From Branchiostoma lanceolatum (taxonomy: Eukaryota; Chordata; Leptocardii; Amphioxiformes; Branchiostomatidae), in assembly GCF_035083965.1 (NCBI RefSeq), contig NC_089736.1, positions 2,995,001 to 3,059,000 on the forward strand: a stretch of DNA of 64,000 bases, given 5' to 3'. The number at the start of each line of letters is the position of its first letter. Within the stretch, counting starts at the first letter, position 1. A model generated the notes under the pieces. It was not told the origin of the DNA and made no database searches. It worked only from the letters and a program-made list of their open reading frames with translations. A program made the position numbers and the translations under genes. Positions 1 to 12,710 of the stretch are shown here, piece after piece.

Positions 1-1065
1 TAAACCTTAAACTTCTGCTTGCTAGCTTATTACACAATATGACAGTAACATACGTAAATCTGAAATATTTTGATACAATTAGGCGGGACCATTCGTGGAT
101 TTCAGTGTGTTTTCTGATATCAAAGCAATCTTTTATGATGTATATTTGCAATGTATATACAGGGTATAAATTGTGCTCTTGTCACGTGATAATCAACATC
201 AATTCACGAGACAAGAGAACTCCAAGACGAGATCTGACTGTAATACCGGGTTGACAAAGAGACAGAGAGTTCGTCTTGAAAGCTCCCCAGAGCAATCTTT
301 TTATGTTGTGTGTAATGATTAAATGTTTGTTAAAAGTAAATCGTGCTTTGTTTGCAACGTTAAGTTTTTGACGATTTCTATGTTGACTTTAATGGAAGTG
401 ATGATACTGGCCGCATGAACAACATTAAAGCTTTAATGTTGATGACGACGAGGTTTGGTTGAGCAATGTTTGGCACAAGTTTTTCTTACCAGCCGTACAC
501 AATACGTCATTAGTTAAGGTAAGCATTAAGTATACTGCGTGCATTCGTAACTCTGCATATAGCCTACGCATGTTCAAAGATCAGCGACAGCTAAAACACA
601 TGACGCTTGTCAAGAGCCCTAGGGTCACTCCAGGTCAAAATGACAAACGAAAGATTGGATGTTGCACAGTTTAGTGTAAATCAACTGCAGTCATTTTTGT
701 TGACAATTTTCGCATTCCACACATACAGTCGTATTTCAAAAGTATTACTTTAGAGTCATTGTAATACGGAAAGATCTCAGTCACTCATTGTAATCAATAC
801 CGACTAAATCCACGAACGAGAGTTCCACTAGGGCACGTGAGTTTTAGGAATTTCAAAGTTAATGTTTAGCTTCAATGGTTCAATGTGCAAAATTAGATAG
901 CTTGCTTCTATAGTGCGCGCTCTTGAGGCGCGTTGAACAGTAACGTTTTACAACCTGCTTTGCCCATCCTGAACTAAATACAAAAGTAATATTCGATAGC
1001 CGAAGTATCAATTATCCTGGAGACAAACATATTAAGTATTTTGGGTTGATCTTAGATTATTTTGC

Positions 1066-1119
1066 AGGAACTACTTCTCACCTTAAGATATTTGCTTTCC
1101 GGTGCGGATGTATATGAAA
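1066..1119 (+). promoter_or_regulatory. Promoter-like module, copy D (diverged)
   Basis: AGGAACTACTTCTCACCT, then 20 bp, then GCGGATGTATATGA. This is the most diverged of four related modules (others at 2725, 12050 and 58510 on the minus strand). It may be a dead or alternative promoter of the gene at 4671. The promoter role is inferred from position only. Confidence 0.35.
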
Positions 1120-2724
1120 GGCAAGGCGATGTACACATTACATCGGATATCTGTGCGCACGTCAGCGGCAGAGAAGATTTGTGCAAACGTAATTAAAGTT
1201 TTGGTCAGGTGTTTCCGGTAGTCCTTAACAAAGCACTTTGCTATATTGTTTCTTGATTCATTATTAAGAAGACGTAGTCAGTCCACCAAAAGGATTTCGA
1301 TGGTGTGAAGTTCCCGAGACGGTACCAATTTCCCGGACGACGACCGTAGTTAGACGGTAAGTTATTTTTGTATTCTCTATCTTACAATGAAAGTGTCTAT
1401 GTACAAAGAAAGATACTTCAATGAGCTTCAATAAGCCAATGCTTGGAAAGTGGGGTAATCCACCGGAGTGAGACAATACTGATGCCGCGAGCGCTACCTT
1501 ACTGTTTGGGATTGCAGGGGGGAGGGCTGACATTTGTTTAAATACTACGAATGCCTCATCAATAAAATAAAAATAAACTTGACACAAATATACATGTATG
1601 ATTCACCGGCACTAAATATAAGTACAATCCTCTCTGTCATTTCAGGTCCATAAATTTATCTGCTGCAATGCCATTCAGACATCTTTTGTCATTTCGTCTT
1701 AAAAATAAAGCAAATCCGCCTCATCACTGTAACACTTATAATCATTGTCAAACAGTATCAATTAAGGACTAACATCGTCAATATATTCGGCACAAGTGTC
1801 ACTAATCTAAACAAATGAGTAGAAATACGTACAAGGGTTATCAGTTTGGGTTGCTGTCAAGTGATGGTAATCCTTAATACACAGCCTACTGTGAGGTCGT
1901 TAACCTTGTCAAGAGCCCTAAGGTCACACCATGTACACATGACAAACAAAAGAAGGAACCTTTCAGTGTCAACCCGTGACTTGTTTTTCGGGGATACAGT
2001 GTTGACAGTTTTCCACACCAAAGAATACTAAGTATGTGGCGTCGCCTTTTGAAAACACTACACAATAGCCTAACACAGTTCAACATGAGCAAACCTGAGA
2101 AACGCGTTTCATATATGGGCATTACTATTGTCACTGCATTCTGTCGACCTTTCTGTCGTCACACCAGCGCCCCCTGGGGTTGATAGTAGTGGGCCCACCT
2201 TCTGAAGGCCGAGCAAGCCCTTAGGCGAATAATTCGTGAGCCCATCTTAAACGTTTAACTCTCTTTATTTCATCTCCAAGCTGTGTGCAGGTGAAGAAAA
2301 GGCGTCTTTTCAGATGGTCTGTTAATTGCGACATAAGAGTATTCTATTACTGGTTTTGTCTCTGATCAAGTTATATGCGGCATCTGATTAAAAAGGAAGA
2401 TACCAGCTAAAGGAACGTCTAGTTCCTTTCCCGAACATGTGCTAGTTGTTTCTTTATATTTTCTAAAGGCATGAAAAGCGAAAATCGTTGCATAAAACAC
2501 GTAAAATCCTACAGGTGATTACTGTGGACAATGGGCAGAAATTGAATCCTGGTCTAAACAACGTGCCTTTGTGGTACTTAGTCTTAAGGTGGTCTTAGCT
2601 TAAGGTTCCGACCACGTATTTTGTCTATCCTGAACACTCTGCTCAATTACTGAAAAGGAAAAATTATCGTAAAGCCCTTCTCACGAATAACTTCAGTTCC
2701 TGGGCTGTTTTTAAACTATATCAT

Positions 2725-2780
2725 AGGAACTACTTATTACCTTATACTGTTTACCATACGGCGCGGATGTATATCAGTGA
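2725..2780 (+). promoter_or_regulatory. Promoter-like module, copy C
   Basis: AGGAACTACTTATTACCT followed after 20 bp by GCGGATGTATATCAGTG. The first 18 bases are identical to the modules upstream of the two FN3-TRADD-N genes (12050 plus strand, 58510 minus strand). It lies 1.9 kb upstream of the CARD-NYN coding sequence and may be its core promoter or start-site region. This is inference from sharing and position; no transcript evidence is available. Confidence 0.4.
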
Positions 2781-4220
2781 CGGTGAAACTTGCACATACC
2801 TGGCGAGGTGGGGGGGTCAGCGTCTTACTTGCACACGTCTCAATTACGTGTGCCTATTATGAGGGCTAACAGGTAGTCCATGGAGAAACAGAAAGGATAA
2901 AGTTTTCCCTAATCGTTTGCTGAGAACCTTTCTATGCCTGTGGTTTCTTGATTCGCCAATTTGATATAAGGGGCCATACCGATTCCACCGAAAGGATCCC
3001 GGAAGTGTTTCGTCCGGACACAGAAGGTAACGATTTGACAAGCCCATGGCAACAAGTTTTGCACTGTAACAATTCTTCTGACGCTTCTGAAGAACAAAGT
3101 TTGTGAGAAAATGGCTCGAATATTTTGTGACCAAGTTAAGGTCAGTATGTCCCAATATCGTTTTATGACAGGTGTGTGAAGATAGCGCTGCCTGAATATC
3201 TCTTGAGTTAACACTGCCCGCGTGCTGAATAGGGCACTAAGCAAACATATCACACTGCACCTAATGTTTGCCACGTCTATGGCATGAACGTCGGTGTGTT
3301 ATCACCGGTTTAACCCTTAGTCTGGGTGACACGAAGTCTTGCTGTTTGAGGCCGCAACAGTCCGCTTGGCCTGGAGGCTCAGACGATCACTCAGACGACC
3401 GCTAGGGGCGCGGTTGGATCATACTAGTAGTTTTTCAGCATGTGGGCAAAATTGCCATGGCTTAACTTCTCAAATGGCCTTTGCTAGTGAATATGAAATG
3501 ATATGCACACCGTTATCTGTTCATTTTAGGTTGGCCGATGCGCCCAAGACGATAAAGAAGACTTGATTGCAAAGAGAACGCTGCATGCACTTGCCAACAA
3601 AGTTGGAACGTGTATGGACTGGTCGGGATGGCGACCAAACGAGGTTGGTAACGTCTGCGATATTTTGTATTTCAAGTCTTCTTATGAGAAAGTGTTACAA
3701 ACAATGTATAAACAAGCTATCAACAAAAACAGTTTGGACGGTCAAAAGCGATGCGGCAATCCAATGTCCTTTACCGTTCTGGTCATGCGGGAAGGTGATA
3801 TATTTGTATATTGAGTGGCACCTTGAAATTTACTTTATTGGACAAGACCTTACTCAGAGGTGTGAATCTTTGGCTCAATATGTTGGAAACATCTAAATTT
3901 TTGACTGACTCCTGGAGATAACCAACTTGTTGTTAAGACCCTGACATATCGAATTAATATCTGTGATATTGATAACCTAAATATAACGTAATGGGCATTT
4001 CAAAAATAGTACTACTGGACCGAAATCCCTCTGCTTTATACTCAACAATGCAACTGTAAATCTGTTTTTCACCAGGTGCAAATGACAGTTCACCAGAGGC
4101 GGAGACTGCCCACGGGGCCGGGGGCAAAGGAATGAAGGGTGAGTAGTACTATAGGGTAAAAAAGGGCGCAGCAAATCGGCCCTAAATCATTACTTAAGTT
4201 TGCACATTCTCTGTATCAAC

Positions 4221-4340
4221 TAATCTCCAAGCAGATCTATCAGTTTCAATGACCGTATCAAACTGGCAAAAGGAGTTTTATTGCAATCGGTTGCCAGTTA
4301 GATACGGTCATTGCAACCGTTAGATCTGCTGGAAGATTAC
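4221..4340. repeat. Fold-back (hairpin) repeat
   Basis: Two inverted arms: AGCAGATCT...CAATGACCGTATC..ACTGGCAA on the left, and TTGCCAGTTAGATACGGTCATTGCAA..AGATCTGCT read in opposite orientation on the right. The size and symmetry fit a small non-autonomous DNA transposon. No target duplication was established. Confidence 0.6.
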
Positions 4341-4670
4341 GTGTCAACCGGAATGATACACATCTGGCATTTCCCTGACTTAACATACACATTAAGCTCT
4401 GTTAGGGGGTGGGGGTGGTATGATGCCACTGTACCCCTCTTGCCCCGAACCATCATTTATGTTTGACTGCTACATAAACGTTTATCATAAGAAATTATTT
4501 GCACTTTGCAAGTCTCAATTAGGTAACTTGTTATCAAACTTTAGTTTTAATGTGTCAAACGTAAATGGTATATGCATGGAAAAAGACTGTCCCAATTGAC
4601 AATTTATCATCATGATGCAATGTATCTTTATGTATTTGTAGGTGTTGATCCTGGTGATCGTGGCAAAGTC

Positions 4671-7600
4671 ATGGACAACTTCATCATTGACAATTATGTG
4701 AACTTAACAAGGAGACTAGAGGTGGGAAAAGTACTTCCTTACCTTATTCAATGGCGCATCTTATCATTTGATGAGGAGGAAAGAATCCAAAGCAAGAAAA
4801 CGGAAACAGCCAAGGTAGGAGATCTTTTAGCCACACTAAGCCGAAACGGAAAATGCACGCCTGAACAACTAATAAGCATTCTACATGAGACACATCAGAC
4901 CACTCTCATTGATAGCCTCACGTCTGTGGATAGACAGAGGTGGGCTTTATCTCATGTTGAATCAATCGCTTTAAATGTCCTCCCTGCCAAGCTGCAACTG
5001 GAGTTTGTCCAAAAGGCAAAGAACAAGCTTTTGCGCAAGGCTGACAAGCTTTTCGACCATAGAACACTCAAAGACAAGAGACGCAGAAAGAAGGCAAGGA
5101 GACACTTCAAAAGATACAAAGCGATAATTGAATCAATCATACCTGAGGGGTGTTTTGTCGTGAACTTGACGTTCCTTCAGCCATGTGACGTTGATGATTT
5201 TTACCACGACCACTTCCGTGTGGGTCAGGGCAGTCTGTCTGCCGCCCTGTCAGACCTGCTGATCACAGATGAGATGCGCGCTGTGGTTGGTGGGGAGGAA
5301 CTGATGGTGAGGGTGGAGGTCAAGTATGATGACTACACCAGGGTCAGGAGACGACTGTGTACCACAGGTATGGACAATCATAATTGCCTTAATATGTCAT
5401 AATGAAAATCGCCTAATCGTTTGTTGTTAGTGTGTCACTTACCTTGTCTATTCTCAAAAGGCAGCTTGAATTTGACATGCCATTCCCATACAGTGATGTC
5501 ATTTGACTTTTGTATGTTTCTTTAATCTTTCATTGATTCTTTTGACATGTTGTCTATTTGAAATATCCGTCATCACATGCATTGGAAGATGAATGAAACC
5601 ATGCATTCGTACAAAAGCCGCCACCGTTTTGCAATAACTAAATTTAAACCTATTTTACCTCAAACCAGGACTGCAGAGATCAACCTCCGTGGACGACCTA
5701 TCAGTCATGCTCCTCCCTCCCATGGAGACAGAAATCCGTCCTGTCCTGAATAGTTTGGACCTGGCCACCAACGGCAGTCGAGACTCAAGCTTTACCGACA
5801 GGGTCACTGAAATTTGTACCAAGCAGCTGACGCTCAAGATGAAGAAGATGTCACAAGCGCTGACAGGTTTGGAAGCTAAACATGAGATAGCTCAGCGCCA
5901 GGTAGAGTTGCAGGAAGGCATGGTGAAGGGTCTCCAGAGGGAAGTCACCCGGCTCACACAGGAGCAGGACACAGCACAAAAACGACTTCTCAACACCAAG
6001 AGGGAAAAGAAGGAAGTGACAGAATCTAATGAGACCATGGAAGAGTCCATAAAAGAACTAACTGCGGAAAAGACAAAGCTGACAGACAGACTGGTAGGTT
6101 TCGAGGCCAAACATGAGATAGCTCAGCGCCAGGTAGAGTTGCAGGAAGACATGGTGATAAGTCTTCAGAGGGAAGTCACCCGGCTCACACAGGAGCTGGA
6201 GACAGCACAGAAGCTTCTCCTAGACAACAAGAAGGTAATTGAGGACTTAACAGGAGCCAATAAGAGTATGACAGACACAATTGAGGAACTGCTTGCTGAA
6301 AAGACAAAACTGACCAACAATCTGGCAATGATGGAACAGGAAGAAGAGTTAAAGGGTGAAAAGGTGGAGAGTCTCCAGAGGGAAGTCGCCCGGCTCACAC
6401 AAGAGAAGGAAACAACACAGAAACTTCTCCTGAACAACAAGAAGGAGATTGAAGATATGACAGGGGCCAATAAGGGTATGGAAGACACAATTGAAAAACT
6501 GCTTGCTGAGAAGACAAAACTGACCAACAAACTGGCAATGATGGAACGGGAAGAACAGGAGACAATTAAGAACCAGTTAGAGTCTGAAAGGCATTATACA
6601 CAGCATCTTCAGAGGGAAGTCACCCATCTCAAACAGGAGCAGGAGACAGCACAGAAAGTTCTCCTGGATAACAAGAAGGAAATTGAGGACTTAACAGGAG
6701 CTAACAAGGGTTTAACAGACACCAAAGAAGAACTTCTTGTTGAAAAGACAAAACTGGACAACAAACTGCTAATGATGGAACAAGAAGAAAAGTTAAAGGG
6801 TCAAATGGTGGAGAGTCTCCACCAGGATGTCACCCAGCTTACACAGGATAAGGAGGCAGCAGAGAAAATTCTCTTAGAACACAAGGAGGAAATTAAAAAT
6901 GTAACTCAGGAAAATAAGCGCCTGCTTGCTGAAAAGGAGCAACTGACCACCGAACTGACACCCACGGCATCACCTTCTGCACCACGCCATGTTGATGGCG
7001 TGTGGATCTTTGTCGATGATTCCAACATTTGGATGGAGGCAAAGAAGCTCGCCGGGCGTCAGAGAAATCTGAGGACGGCAGCGGACCCACGTGTCCGGGT
7101 AGACATCGGGAAACTTAGTAATCTTGTAGCTGCGGGGCGTTTCGTCAATAAGGGCACACTGTACGGCTCCGAGCCTCCGTTAATCGACACGGTTTGGGAC
7201 AAGATCAGAAGCCAAGGATGGGAGGTCTCCAAACATCAGAGGAGCATAATAACTGGAAAAGAGAAGAGACTGGACCATCAGATTGTTGCAGATATTGTGG
7301 AACTAGTGTGTGACAAGGACAATCTCCAGTATGGCAACACTGTCATCATCATCACAGGAGATGCCGACGTCGTGCCAGCTGTAGAACGGGCAATGAAGAA
7401 ACCACCATGGAAGGTGGAGGTCAAGATGTGGAACTTCTGGAAGAGCGGCTTGGCAGGAGACATAGTTCAAGCAAGCAGAACCTACCCGGACCGTATTCTT
7501 GTGAGCACACTTGATAGTGATGTTGACAAGATAGTCTTCAGCAACTACCGCTTCAACGTGGAAAGGAGCACTAAAGATCTGCTGCTCCAGAATGCAATCG

Positions 7601-8370
7601 TGTTGGTCAATCCAGAGATTGTAGACATACAGCAGTGGAGAGACAAAATGGATGAGCAATGTCGCTATCCTTTCCAACACTATTCTACATCAGATCCCAA
7701 CTACTCCCTGTTAGTAGTGGTATTCTCTATGCTGGATAAAAACGGGCTGGCGGACATGCTAAACAAGATTAGGAACAGTCCCGATCTGAACCGTGGTGCA
7801 CATGATATTTTCACCTACTTCGAAATGGTCAACAAGAAGGGTTACGGAAACATCACTGAGCTCAGCATTGAGAACAGACTTGATAGTTTGAACGACACAG
7901 CTCTGATGAACCTGTCAATTTCAGATGAAGAGGAGCCTTTGAGAAGTGCAGATGAGACAACGGGAGCAGGGCCCGTTGAAGAGTCACAGCCAGAAGAGCA
8001 GCAAGATGACTCTGAGATACCGTTTACAATGGTTAAGCCAAAGAAAGCCAAATCAAAACCTAAGCAACTGTATCCTGATCCATGTCCTTACAAATTTGCC
8101 TGCAGCCATGGTCGCGACTGTCGTCATGGACACTCTGATACCGAAAAACAGTTCTTCAGAAAGCGTGATAGGGATCAGAGTAAAGAGGAGCGGATCAGAA
8201 ATTCTCGAGGTTACAAGACCGTACTGTGCAACAACTATGCCCTGGCCCGAATGTGCCGATATGGAGACAAGTGCCGCTTTGCCCATGGAAAATCAGATGC
8301 CATCTGTAATAAGTGTAACGAAAGGGGACACTTCACTGAAGGCTGCCCGAACAGGCCGAAGCCAAGTTAA
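4671..8370 (+). CDS. CARD / TRADD-N-like / coiled-coil / NYN ribonuclease / CCCH-CCHC zinc-finger protein
   Basis: Two coding exons: 4671-5367 (exon opens at acceptor 4642) and 5669-8370, joined in phase 1, giving 1,132 aa. The start is the ATG at 4671 (GTCATGG context) directly before the CARD. Domains in order: CARD about 5-85; TRADD-N-like fold about 144-230; heptad coiled coil about 285-663 built of near-repeats (LQREVTRLTQE); NYN/PIN-like domain about 674-840 with IFVDDSN (D682/D683), D768 and D774, and ITGDAD (D797, D799); CCCH finger C1038-C1044-C1050-H1054; CCCH finger C1086-C1095-C1101-H1105; CCHC knuckle C1112-C1115-H1120-C1125. NYN domains are metal-dependent RNases (N4BP1, Regnase and KHNYN relatives), and the acidic cluster looks intact. 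Likely a cytoplasmic RNA-targeting effector recruited through CARD and TRADD-N contacts; this function is inferred. The start of exon 2 is homologous to the coiled-coil exons of the two FN3-TRADD-N genes in this window. ATTAAA (8656) and AATAAA (8940) follow. Confidence 0.85.
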
Positions 8371-9560
8371 CTCCTTGAGAGAGCCTTGGACCATTGACTG
8401 ACAACAATGGACGGTGCAAATCATTAGGTTCTAATACTAAATGACAGATCCAGTTTAACTTGAATTTGGTCTGTTACATTGAAATTATCTTCTTAAGTGA
8501 TCTTGCCATTGCACAAAATGCCAATTGGTTTGGCAGAACTTATTTGTCTGGAAGATATCAGGAATGTTTAATGCGTATCTATATCTGTGATATGCATTGA
8601 TAATAGCATACATTACTGCCATGTAAATGATAGGAAATGTATTGTTTTCTTTTGAATTAAATACCTCGAAATAAGCCACTCACTGCCTGCATTTGATTTT
8701 GGCGGCTACATTACATTTTCAATTTTTTTATTCACTCTTTCAAATGGGCTTTAAGGACAAAATTCATTGTGCTGCAGTTTTCAAAGCTGGTTTCAACAAG
8801 TGTCATGAATTCAAAATGAACACGCCATCCTATACACTGCTCATAAGTCAGATGGTTTTCTGAAGAGTGACATGGTGTAGATTAAAAATCATGATGAATC
8901 AAGTCTTCTGTAGAAACTGTCTTCTTGGTTTATTTAAAAAATAAATCTAAGACTATGAAATCTATAACTTGTCAAGTGCTCTTTATTATTTTATCATCAT
9001 CAGAGCATCTTATTGCTGCAGGTTACAAGCTTGAAATATATATATAGATGTAAAAGAATTAGTAGCCTCTCTATACCGTAGGATGGCTTACGTGTGGATA
9101 CATTAATTTACTGTTCCAGGTGCTATCAGGGCATGCAGCAACTCTTGATTCTACATCATTTACACAGTACAACATACAATACACATACAACACATATATC
9201 TAAGATGTGTGATTTGAGTATTGATTAAACATAATCTATTCTAAGGCAGGCAGAGGACTGCATGGCATGCCACAAAACAAGACAGGAGAAAGTAAGGTCT
9301 AATCAGAGATAGCAGACTTCAACACCTCTAGCAGAACATGGAGAAATTACACTTGTGTCTACTCTTTCTGTCAGAACAGAGTGCACAACACACACATAGT
9401 TATACAAAAAATGCACACATACACACACACATAAGCACAGACATACAAGCACACACACACGCACATATATACACACATATAAGCACGCGCGCACACACAC
9501 ACACACACACACATATATATCTACAATAATCTGGAGCATTCTAAATGGCATTTGACTGCC
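8371..9560. other. Convergent 3' regions and CA microsatellite
   Basis: This region lies between two converging genes. The first part is the probable 3' UTR of the CARD-NYN gene, with AATAAA at 8940. At about 9405-9521 there is an impure (CA)n microsatellite with CATA and GCGC interruptions. The open frames that cross it encode only His/Thr or Val/Cys strings and are not genes. Confidence 0.6.
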
Positions 9561-11123
9561 TCACAATTGTGTTTGTGGTCTCTGTGAATCCTGCCTCCTT
9601 GGTGCCACCTTGAGCAGGTTTTTCACATAGTTGTACTTCTCAACAGACTCAATGTTGGCTTTGAAAAAAGCATGCATCAAGCAGCTATCATTGAAATTCG
9701 GGCAGCATTTTAGACAAGATTGTGGATCTCTTGGTGCCTCATTTTTTATGCCAATCTCTTTGAATGGCTGGTGCTCGGTATAAAAATAAAGCATGCTGAT
9801 GTGAACTAGTATCATCAGTACATTAACACTAAGCAGAACCATGTTAGTAACCCATACAAATGTGTGTACTGTCGCTGTAGGCACCGTGCAAGTTACAGAG
9901 AAGGTCTCCTCTACAGAACATGGGAACTTATCTCGAATGCTGTTTATAGAAATGGGTTGGGACCAGAAACTTATAAAGAAAGCCACTGAAATGAGTATAG
10001 AGACTGTTTGCTTGATCACATAATATTTGTACATGCTACAGTCTGCTCTCCATTGCTTTTCTGCTGCCACTAACTCCTCTTGCCCATAAACAGGCACAAC
10101 CTGCCTCTCAACTTGAGGTTGTACATTTCCCTGGGGTACCGCCCCCTGTCTTCCTGTCTGAACTTGGTCTTGAGTATTTTGTTTCCTAAATCTGTCATAT
10201 AGAACTTCCATGTCATGTGCTATGAACCTTACAATACAAATGATCTCCCTGCCCTTAGTTAGATTCCATATCAAAAATGGTGCATACATAATGCCTGCTT
10301 GAACTACCAGCATCATGGCAAAGAACTGGTAGTTGAATATTGTGCCTTCAGGAAAGGAATTCTTTCCAGCGCAATAAGTATTTGCAAACTCAGAAAGTTG
10401 CCTGGTATAAGCAGATACACCACTAAAGGCGTTGTTGGTTGAGTTACTGATGGTTCCATTCTCAGGCTGCACAGTCGTGTTTACAAGGCTCAGGGGGAAA
10501 CACTGGGTACTGGATCCTGAAAAAAAGGGAAATACGACGTTTAACATTACATGATACATACCCGTAGATCTAGAAAAAGACAAACTGAATGACCAGCTTT
10601 TTGGCAAATGGATGATACATGTATTTTCCTTCTCATTTTTTTAAAAGGTGTTATTGCAAATACATACAATGTCAAAATTGATATTTTACGATAATTTCAT
10701 GTTTCTAGATAGGCTAAATCATAATGGGCGTACATGGCCATATATTTGTATAACTATATATTGAGGTTGACTCTTCCAAACCTTTGTTTTATAGACCCTT
10801 GAATTTCCATTTAGGCCAATAAACATGTTCTGTCAGCAAGAGAGTGTATATGACCTGAACAGATGGAACATTTTATTTATAACACAAAGATTTTATTGTA
10901 GACTAAGAAACAATTATGCAATGCTATGTTTAGGGACTTGTCCATCAATAAGTCACAAAATTTCATTATTACCTAGAAGATCGCGCCCAACCAGGACAGT
11001 AGACATGAGGAGAGGGAGCCAACAGGAGATGACTTTGGAGAAAAAGTCGCCCCACAACTCGGCATGGAGACGAGTCGGGTCGGTCACATCCACAAAACCC
11101 TGGTCAAGGATACTGTTGAACAT
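9561..11123 (-). CDS. Pannexin/innexin-type four-pass channel, copy A
   Basis: Two exons: 10973-11123 (ATG at 11123) and 9561-10516, joined in phase 1, 368 aa. Predicted topology: cytoplasmic N-terminus; TM1 about 30-46; loop 1 with Cys56 and Cys99; TM2 about 112-134, where YQFFAMMLVVQ..MYAPFLIW resembles the innexin YYQWV...P..W pattern; TM3 about 215-236; loop 2 with Cys250 and Cys260 before a TVP motif; TM4 about 268-296; cytoplasmic tail. Two cysteines per extracellular loop and no leucine-rich repeats favour pannexin/innexin over LRRC8. Loop 1 carries three N-glycosylation sequons (NTT, NGT, NST), as expected of a non-junctional, pannexin-like channel. Such channels release ATP and small solutes at the plasma membrane. 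It is divergently arranged with the FN3-TRADD-N gene at 12711, with an intergenic control region of about 1 kb. Confidence 0.85.
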
Positions 11124-12710
11124 CTTTATTTCTCACAAATGGCTTCAGCTGTAAAATTGAATACAATCCAATTATGTTTATACCATCAAACAATATTTTG
11201 CACTTGACTTATAATTTACCAGTGGGTATAGTTAACAACAAGCAATAGTGATAAGTGCGAAAAAAGTGTGAAAAAAATTGTCCATAAGAGCATTCCTCCC
11301 TTCATTTGCCAACAATTTATTTTTCGTATTCATCTGTGAACTTAGTGTGACCAATTTTGACTGCAACTGTGCCATTGTTGGGCAGATAACAATTCCTAAT
11401 ATGTTTTTTATATACTATGGACATGCAACACGAGAGGCATTTGAATACCTAACATAACCATACATACAGAAAGCTGCCGGTGAATGGTAATATGTTATAT
11501 TTGATTTGAACAAATATAGTGGCCATTGTCTGCACAAAAACAACAACAAACTTTCAGTACATTCAAGGGGACCCATGTGATTTCATTACAACTAAGGTCA
11601 TTGAATGGTTAACATTTAGGTGACCAAACCTGATATGATTTCTCCACTTGTTGATCATGAAGATGAACACCCTGCAGAAACTAACATTAACACACATTCA
11701 AGCATTAAGAAAGGCTCAGAATTTGGACAAGTTCTGCCTGGTCCTTAGTGAAAACGGAAGTTACATGTGATTCATGGCTGATTAGGTCCAGCGCAAATGT
11801 GTGTATGCCAAAGGTCAAGGTTCACACAGCACAAAGCATTCAACAGCCTGAGGGTAAACATGCATGTATGAAGGACTCAGGTGACAAACACAGCATACTG
11901 TTACTGTTTAAGTTTTGCTCTTTTTTCTTCACAAAATGTTGACTCTATCTGGCAACCAAATTATAAGAGGAAATGTGACGAGAAATTCTACCTGGCCCTC
12001 TTCACTCTCAGTAAAAATGCACAGACATTTCAGTTCTACATATCATTGTAGGAACTACTTATTACCTGAGCAGGTGTGGCTCTGTTGCGGATGGATATTT
12101 AGTGGTAAAGCGGTGATAAGTAGTGGGTACCTAACATGGTCGTCGTTCAAGGTACAGGAAGTTCTCCGGCTCCAAAACTGGCAAAAGACTGCACGAAAGA
12201 CATGATTTCTTGAAGAGATTTCTTGCTAAAGGTATTCCTAAGACAGTTTAGAGTTTTTAAGGATTTCTGGATCAATCTATTAACCAACTTTTGTCATGTG
12301 ATAACTGAGAGAACCAATCAGGCTATTGAAATTTTTAGGGGTCCGGAGTAACAATACACTCAGGTGGACTTTGTCTCATGAAGTCGTATCTCTGTCTTAT
12401 GCTCATAAGTCCTATGACTGTTTTTTATGGGTAAACGTCTAAATGTCTTGAGATAATCACGCTTATAATGATTATCATTAAATTCAAGGTTTTCAGTTCT
12501 TTTCAATTCTCAACATTTCCACTCGGTTAAATGCTACTATTAGTAATTGTTACTGATCATGAATCAATATAACTTTAACTGAAACATGACAGAACAAATT
12601 TTTGACTTTTATTGACTACCAGAGAGTATAATGTATATATTATTGTATTTTCCATTAGTCTCAAAGAGAAACTTTTCTTTTCAGAAACAACAACAAAACT
12701 GTCAACCATA
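11124..12710. promoter_or_regulatory. Divergent control region, pannexin A / FN3-TRADD-N gene A
   Basis: This lies between two gene starts that face away from each other. Blocks of it are conserved in inverted orientation at 57739-59550, between the paralogous pair. They include the stretch around 11800 (AAAGGTCAAGGTTCACACAG) and the promoter-like module at 12050. A likely 5' UTR exon of the plus-strand gene ends at 12231 (GCTAAAG/GTATTC) and is matched by the minus-strand exon ending at 58328. A second UTR/coding exon opens at acceptor 12683-12684 (exon from 12685). Confidence 0.55.
12050..12105 (+). promoter_or_regulatory. Promoter-like module, copy A
   Basis: AGGAACTACTTATTACCT, 19 bp, then GCGGATGGATATTTAGTGG. 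It is nearly identical to the inverted copy at 58456-58510 and shares its core with 2725-2780. It sits about 130 bp before the end of the presumed first non-coding exon of the plus-strand gene, as expected of a start-site region. Confidence 0.45.

Larger units (their letters stand above)
1..4641. other. Upstream non-coding region with duplicated promoter-like segment
   Basis: No convincing coding exon was found. The only open stretches are short and have no recognisable domain. Two segments, about 1064-1340 and 2722-3020, look like diverged copies of each other. They share the GGAACTACTT motif, a GCGGATGTATAT motif about 20 bp later, and a TTTCTTGATTC...CCACC(A/G)AAAGGAT stretch near their 3' ends. 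A second short pair starts with GTCAAGAGCCCTA at about 608 and 1909. A 5' untranslated exon of the gene at 4671 probably lies here, because that gene's first coding exon begins at a splice acceptor; I could not place it. Confidence 0.5.

Noticed and set aside
2844-3274. Two overlapping minus-strand frames of 103 and 121 codons
   Set aside because: No domain, and they overlap each other in different frames. The region is part of the duplicated promoter segment.
3539-3814. Acceptor-like site followed by an open frame (..LIAKRTLHALANKVGTCMDW..)
   Set aside because: Weakly death-domain-like in appearance, but no donor or partner exon keeps frame and no clear hydrophobic pattern continues. Not supportable as a gene.
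5892-6530. Minus-strand Ser/Val-rich frames over the coiled coil
   Set aside because: Mirror of heptad-repeat codons. No splice signals or domain; the same artefact recurs at 18237-19305.
9303-9551. Val/Cys-rich frame over the CA repeat
   Set aside because: Simple-repeat translation only.
9561-10516. LRRC8-type channel as an alternative to pannexin/innexin
   Set aside because: The protein stops soon after TM4 with no leucine-rich repeats; loop cysteine spacing fits pannexin/innexin.
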